Assembly (NCBI GenBank): GCA_007570785.1
Contig: ML660201.1
Location: 41,120,863 to 41,184,862, forward strand
DNA: 64,000 nt
DNA from: Antilocapra americana
Lineage: Eukaryota > Chordata > Mammalia > Artiodactyla > Antilocapridae
Reading direction: 5' to 3'
Positions 58,521 to 64,000 of the stretch are shown piece after piece. How positions within the stretch are numbered: the first letter of the stretch is position 1; every line of letters begins with the position of its first letter. Position numbers and translations under genes: made by a program. The notes beneath the pieces are model-generated. The model was not told where the DNA came from. It searched no databases and saw only the letters and a program-made list of their open reading frames with translations.

Positions 58521-58735
58521 ATTCATGTGTGCTCAGTTGTATGTGACTCTTTTGTGACCCTCTGGACTGTAGCCTGACAGGCTCCTCTGTCCATGTGATT
58601 TCCCAGGCCAGAATGCTGGCCTCCTCCAGTGGGTAGCCATTTCCTCCTCCAGGAGTTTTTCCTGACCAGGGATCAAACCTGTGTCTTCTGTATTAGCAGG
58701 CAGATTCTTTATCACTGTGCCGCCTGGGAAACCCA
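58521..58735 (-). repeat. Bov-tA SINE, antisense
   Basis: TGTGCTCAGTTGTATGTGAC, AGCCTGACAGGCTCCTCTGT, GGGATCAAACCTGTGTCTTC, head complement TGTGCCGCCTGGGAAACCC. It has a short local insertion (GGCCTCCTCC) near 58619-58628 in the middle. Confidence 0.9.
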
Positions 58736-60907
58736 GCAATGAATTTACTGAGAATGTAATTATGCTCAAGTTTATGTCCCCTCCCTTCTGTCAGTGTGTT
58801 CCAAAGCCCTGTGAGTATATTCTCATTTTTTTTTTTTTTTTAGTTTGCCAAATTACGATATTCCTATGTTCCTTTAATGAGTTTTCCCTATGCCCACTCT
58901 TTTCAGGCCCCTCAAGATCTTAATCAACACTTGTTGTTGTTGTTGAAATGTGGGCAGATACTACCAACCAGAAGAGAGCAACCCTCAACATGGAGGGACA
59001 AATGCAGGTAGAAAGAGCAGGGTGGGCCAAGAGATAGAGAAAGAATGAATTCAACCAAAACAGGCAGAGTCTCTGCATCTGGGTTGTGCTAGTGATGGAG
59101 CTAGCAGGCCTCCAGAGAGTGGCAGATTTGGAAGCCAGCATACATTACCTCTGTAGTCTGTTCATCTCACCTGTTACACAGGATATTCTAGTAGGAAAAG
59201 TACTGCTGGAGCTCTTTGGGGCAGGCTTGATGACTAATGTCTTTTCAGTCAAATTTCCTCTGAATAATAGAAGGTAAGGTTGCATATCAAAACCAGACAT
59301 AAATGTATTTGACCATGGATTGCAATAATATTTACTGGTGTTAAAGATAATCAAACTATTTAACTTTCCATGAATTTTATTGTCTGAAAAAAGTGATATC
59401 ACTCCCTGGAATGGAGGAGAATAACTTGGTTCATTTGCTGTTCTGCTGGGAGAGAAAATTTCTGAAACTTGACAGCAAATGATGCCTGTCTTTTCTGCTT
59501 AAGTCTGCCCTCCCTACCAGGGAACCCTGCCGTCTCATCTAGAACACGCAAGCTCAGGTTGTTCACTTGGCCTATTTTCGGCTTTGTAACAGGGAAGCCG
59601 TATCAAATTCCCTCTGCTGGCTGGTGCAAAGAGGCAAACTGTTGAGCAGATGTTGATTAAAGGGACCCAGGTTTCCATGTTCAGTGTTTCAGTTTATGTG
59701 TAGTGGGGCTTTGATAGTTTATACACAGAGGGCCCGTGTCTCACCTGAGTTAACGAGTACTGCAACCCAACACTAGCACTGTCTTTGGTAGCCTCTGTGT
59801 TGGGGTATGAGATTACATCCCACTGCCATAAGGGTCTGTGAACCTCTGAAAACCAACGTTGGGCCATGCCAGATCATGATTGTTTTTTGATAGATAAGTG
59901 CATATATTTTATTTAAAGGATGAATTTATATTATTCTCAACTGTTTTCCTAAAATAATATGAATTAATAATATGACTTAGTACAACTGATAGCTGTTGCA
60001 AAGTTTAATATAGCAAGACTTGAAGGAAGAGTTCGCAGATGGTTTAAAGTCATACTTTTGAAAATGATCCCAAACTATGGGAAGAGGGTACCATGAGCTG
60101 CAAGTGGATTATCTGTCTCTTCCTATTGCCTACTACAACTTTGAGGATGTTACCAGTTTTATTACCTAGAATTAAATGGAAAGAAAATGTAAACTTCTAG
60201 ATCTTCGAAGTTTCCATTTTAAGAGGTTATACTGGTTAACATTTTACCAAAAAAATAACTACTTGTTAATGTTGCTATGTTACATTGGGGTAGAGCTTCA
60301 CAATTTTCATAGGGTACATGTTCCATTCAGTCCCCTCCACCATCCTGTGGGGTCACCAGGACAGTTATTTTTATAGATGAGGAAGCTAAGGTCCAGAAGT
60401 AATTAAATGGTTTGATTGAGATTGTGAGACAGAAAAGCAGTGGGAGTCAGGTTTGCTGACTCCCAGTAAACAGCACCAATAATTATTATGGCAAGGATAT
60501 ATGAAAGATCAGGCAAATGATCTCTTGTGTCAGCCCTTATGGAAGGCTCCTAATGTGTATAACTTGGCTACCTGCTGAGGTCACCCTGTCCTTTGAGATA
60601 AGTAGATACAGCTTCCTTGTCATATCCCACATCCAGTAAGAAGCCCATCCCTTCCTAGGAGTCCTCACCGCCGTACCCCAGAGTCTCCTGGTTCTCAAGG
60701 AGCCCTTCAATTGGGAATTTCTGCCCCTTTTGTATTGTTGAGCTTGCATATATCTCCCTCCCTGGGGTCTGGTTGTTTTGTTTACTCAGTCATGGAACAT
60801 AGCCTCCCGCCCCCATCCCTTAATTACATTCTTATCACTCACACTCACACAAGGCATGTGGGGGCTAACAGGCTTTGCTGAAACATTGAGGTGGAGGAAA
60901 GGAAAGG
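58736..60907. other. intronic sequence without recognised genes
   Basis: T run near 58829-58843. A MIR-like piece, antisense, at about 60372-60470 (GATGAGGAAGCTAAGGTCCA). No exon; the open frames on the minus strand at 58920-59402 show no domain. Confidence 0.45.
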
Positions 60908-61190
60908 AAAGTGAAAGTTGTGACCCTATACAGCCCATGGAATACTCCAAGCAAGAGTACTGAGTGGGTAGCCTTTCCCTTCTCCAGGGGATCTTCCCAA
61001 CCCAGGGGTCAAACCCAGGTCTCCTGCACTGCAGGTGGATTCTTTACCAGCTAAACCACAAGGGAAGCCCAAGAATACTGGAGTGGGTAGCCTATCCCTT
61101 CTCCAGTGGATCTTCCTTACCCAGTAGTTGAATCGGGGTCTCCTGCATTGCAGGCGGATTCTTTACCAACTGAGTTATCAGAGAGCCTTG
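60908..61190 (-). repeat. Bov-tA SINE, antisense, with 119-bp internal tandem duplication
   Basis: A complete head (complement ACCACAAGGGAAGCCC) ends at about 61070. The text then restarts with AAGAATACTGGAGTGGGTAG and runs to a second head complement ending at about 61190. The shared phrase GAGTGGGTAGCCT is at 60962 and 61081, a 119-bp step. Confidence 0.88.
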
Positions 61191-61649
61191 AGGTGGGAGA
61201 GTTGGTCACCACAGGGTAGACTTGAGTAGAGAGAGCTTCAGGCTTCCCTGATTCTAAAATCTTGTGCTTCCTCATCACATGGAGTTTCTCATTGGTCACC
61301 TTTGCCTGCTTATTTCAGTATCTTGCCAGGTTGCTCAGACCTGTCTCTTGTCTACTTCTTTCCCTGGCCCACGTAACTACCTTTCTTCATAGCTTAGTCC
61401 TAGTCCACCTGACTATAGCAGAGTTCAGGTCTCTGTGCTCCTCAGTCTCCCCATAGACCATACCTTTAGCTCCTCATCGTTTCTACATAAAAAGAACTAT
61501 TTAATATTTCATATTTCTCAAAGAAGATTGAGAAAATAAAAGCAGTTCTTAAATCTTCAAATGATATCAAGTGTCAGTTCTTAAAAATCCCATTCCCTCC
61601 CTTTCTACAGTTGTCTTAACTCCCATAGCTGCCATAGGTATCCTATGAG

Positions 61650-61860
61650 AGTGAAAGTGAAGTCGCTCAGTCGTGTCCAACTCTTTGCAACCCCATGGAG
61701 ATTGTAGCCTACAGGTTCCTCTGTTCATGGGATTTTCCAGGCAAGAATACTGGATTGAGTTGCCATTTCCTTCTCTAGGAGGTCTTTCTGACCCAGGGAT
61801 TGAACCTGGGTCTCCCACATTGTAGGCAGACACTTTACTGTCTGAGCTACCAGGGAAGTC
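61650..61860 (-). repeat. Bov-tA SINE, antisense, inside a MIR-like repeat
   Basis: GTGAAAGTGAAGTCGCTCAG, CATGGGATTTTCCAGGCAAG, head complement TGAGCTACCAGGGAAGTC. Flanks GTATCCTATGAG (61638-61649) and GTACCCTATGGG (61864-61875) are a diverged duplication. The right flank continues as antisense MIR (TCTCATTTTTCAGTGGATGC, CTGCCTAAGGTCACAGAGAG) to about 61975. Confidence 0.9.
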
Positions 61861-62022
61861 ATTGTACCCTATGGGATAGGTGGTATTCTTATTATCTATT
61901 ATCTCATTTTTCAGTGGATGCACCCAAGACTCAAAGAGATTAATTAATCTGCCTAAGGTCACAGAGAGATCTAATCTCCTCACAGCCTGTGCCCTGGGGC
62001 TTATCAAATATTTTCTTAAAGG

Positions 62023-62323
62023 ACTTCAGTTCAGTTCAGTTCAGTTCAGTCACTCATTGCTGTCTGACTCTTTGCAACCCCATGGACTGCAGCACACCAG
62101 GCCTCCCTGTCCATCACCAACTCTCAGAGTTTATTCAAACTCATGTCCATCAAGTTGGTAATGCCATCCAACCATCTCATCCTCTGTCGTCCCCTTCTCC
62201 TGCCTTCAATCTTTCTCAGCATCAGGGTCATGAGTCAATTCTTTGCATTAGGTGGCTAAAGTTTTGGAGTTTCAGCTTCAACATCAGTCCTTCCAATGAA
62301 TAATCAGGACTGATTTTCTTTAG
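62023..62323 (-). mobile_element. BovB 3' end, antisense
   Basis: Begins with five TTCAG units (the complement of the BovB CTGAA tail, 62025-62049), then CCCCATGGACTGCAGCACAC, CATGTCCATCAAGTTGG and ACATCAGTCCTTCCAATGAA. About 300 bp. A short internal loss occurs where CAGGGTCTTTTCCAATGAG should be. Confidence 0.92.
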
Positions 62324-63663
62324 AAGTCTCTACTGCAACTGTGCATCTCTGCCATTTGAAACAAAGCACTCAACCACGTATAGACATTATGTACGCAAAT
62401 GGACATGGCTGTGTTTCAGTAAGTCCTGCTTACAAAAACAGGTAGTGGGCTGGAAACTGGCCTGTGGGCCAGAGTTGCAAACCCTGCACTTGACTGCCTT
62501 TTCCCATAATACTGGCTCTCTATTGAATGTCTCTAATTTAAAGCCTAAAGTGAATTGAGAACAGAATCCAGAGCAGAATCCATGTGGGTCACATCATTTC
62601 GAGTGCCTTTTCATTTTCATCCTGGAAGCTATGTACAGAGCAAATGAGTCTGTAATGATTGTTAAACTATCCATAGGACATCCATAATGGTGCTCCCTCA
62701 GAACTTGGGTGGAGATGTGCTGGGATTTTAAAGTCTGGGTAAAGGGCACATTGTTAGGATTGTATGACATTATTTATATTATATTTTAAGCAAAATGGGC
62801 AGTGTCTGAACTGCTCACATTTCTCAAGGTCTGTTTTCCTCTCCAAGGCCATACAGGACTAAGAGAGCATAGTTTATGCTCAGTTTATTTTATCTATAGA
62901 ATACACGGAGTTGCTGTTTTTCTGCATATTCCTACTGACAAAAAATGTGATTGGATTAAATTTTGGGGCTTTAAAAAAAAATGGCTGCCCATTATACTAT
63001 AGGGATGGAATCAACACCCTTTTTTTCCTGAGTCAACTTTCCTATGAAAACATTTCCTGTATTCATGTAATGGCCTCATCTCTGATCACCAGTTTTGAAG
63101 ATTCATGTTGAAAACAAAGGTATTTTCTTTCTTACAAAGATGATTTAAAGAAACATTGAAAACTGCTTTTTAGTGTTTCCTTTTTGGCAGTTTACTAATA
63201 ACTTCCTAGTGGTCAAAGGTTGGACTTTTTCTCTTCTTTTTCCTTTTCTTTAAAAATATCTTTGAAGACAGTTTATTGTTATTTGACAAGTTTCAGTTTA
63301 GAATTAAGTTTTACAGCTTGCTTATCATTTAAGTCCCTGAAAACAGGGGTTTATAATGGAAATGTTGAAACCACTTTAATCTGTTGGTAAATGTTTTCAT
63401 TCCAGCACTTATCTGAGTTCATAGAGGGCCCTGGAAAATTATTTTTGATCTTTTATTGAATCTCTGAATCAGGAGTTACATTCATTCAGAAACAAACAGA
63501 GCAGGGTTCCCATTTAAACTGCAGCCCTAGGGTAGTGCTTCATTCTGAACTGTAAAGAGGTCCTGCCTGTATGTGTCTTATCTTGAATATTTCAGCTGTA
63601 TGCTTCAGGAAAATGAGTGGGGAAGGAGGTTCCTTCTTTCTGTAAAGGCCTTGTTTCTCATTT
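62324..63663. other. intronic sequence without recognised genes
   Basis: An old hAT-type trace is at about 62434-62495 (ACAAAAACAGGTAGTGGGCT, GGCCTGTGGGCCAGAGTTGC). The rest looks unique and A/T-rich. No exon. Confidence 0.5.
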
Positions 63664-64000
63664 AGTTCAGTTCAGTCACTCAGTCCTGTCTGACTCTTTG
63701 CAACCCCATGGACTACAGCACGCCAGACTTCGCTGTCCATCACCAATTCCTGGAGCTTACTCAAATTCATGTCCATCAAGTCGGTGATGCCATCCAATCA
63801 TCTCATCCTCTGTCATCCCCTTCTCCTGGCTTCAGTCTTTCCCAGGATCAGGGTCTTTTCAAATGAGTCAGTTCTTTGCATCAGGTGGCCAAAGTGTTGG
63901 AATTTCAGCTTCAGCATCAGTCCTTCCAATTATTCAGGATTGATATCCTTCAGGATGACTGGTTGGATCTCCTTGCAGTCCAAGGGATTCTCAAGAGTCT
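63664..64000 (-). mobile_element. BovB 3' end, antisense, cut by window edge
   Basis: AGTTCAGTTCAGTCACTCAG, CCCCATGGACTACAGCACGC, CAGGTGGCCAAAGTGTTGGA, then GGATTCTCAAGAGTCT at the last base. The element continues beyond the window, so its length and truncation point are unknown. Confidence 0.93.

Larger units (their letters stand above)
29425..64000 (+). other. ERC2: intron downstream of the ERC2 exon (3' part outside window)
   Basis: Over 34 kb with no further ERC2 coding block that I can recognise. It is dominated by L1, BovB and Bov-tA copies, with unique A/T-rich sequence between. The intron must extend past the window because the exon ends phase 0 with a strong donor and no acceptor-exon pair follows. 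Confidence 0.82.

Overview
The window is ordinary ruminant (bovid) nuclear DNA, almost all of it intron. Two things show this: its main young interspersed repeats are ruminant-specific (BovB/RTE LINEs, Bov-tA and Bov-A2 SINEs, cetartiodactyl CHR-type SINEs, bovine-type L1 3' ends), and it holds one clean vertebrate exon with splice signals. I cannot tell cattle from sheep, goat or other bovids by eye. There is no operon, CRISPR array, bacterial gene or other prokaryotic feature.

The only protein-coding sequence I can support is one 168-bp internal exon on the + strand at 29257-29424. It encodes 56 residues of coiled coil that match ERC2 (ELKS/CAST family member 2, a presynaptic active-zone scaffold) better than its paralogue ERC1. 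Both exon boundaries are phase 0, with a polypyrimidine-AG acceptor and a GTGAGT donor. The remainder (1-29256 and 29425-64000) reads as the flanking introns, both running off the window.

Layout. 1-4931: mostly unique or old diverged sequence with one CHR SINE. 4932-6868: 1.9-kb antisense BovB. 6869-18500: unique sequence, scattered Bov-tA/BovB/MIR pieces, and a BovB nested inside a Bov-tA (10934-11550). 18800-21647: L2, an antisense L1, then an L1-BovB chimeric insertion. 22387-28826: CHR SINE, MIR, Bov-tA, and a short young L1 430 bp upstream of the exon. 29257-29424: exon. 30330-31965: L2 and antisense L1. 34354-37622: Bov-A2, two Bov-tA, MIR, MER20. 37741-40310: longest BovB, sense, with endonuclease and reverse-transcriptase remnants. 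42383-48712: a dense SINE/LINE block with a 59-bp tandem duplication and a degenerate 60-68-bp tandem repeat. 51747-54572: 2.3-kb antisense L1 inside an older repeat. 56036-57472: BovB nested in an older L1 tail. 58521-64000: Bov-tA copies and two BovB 3' ends, the last cut by the window edge.

No new biological system was found. The best observations concern retrotransposon history: a chimeric L1/BovB insertion bounded by one pair of target-site duplications, nested insertions with recognisable duplications, young 5'-truncated L1s, and small local tandem duplications.
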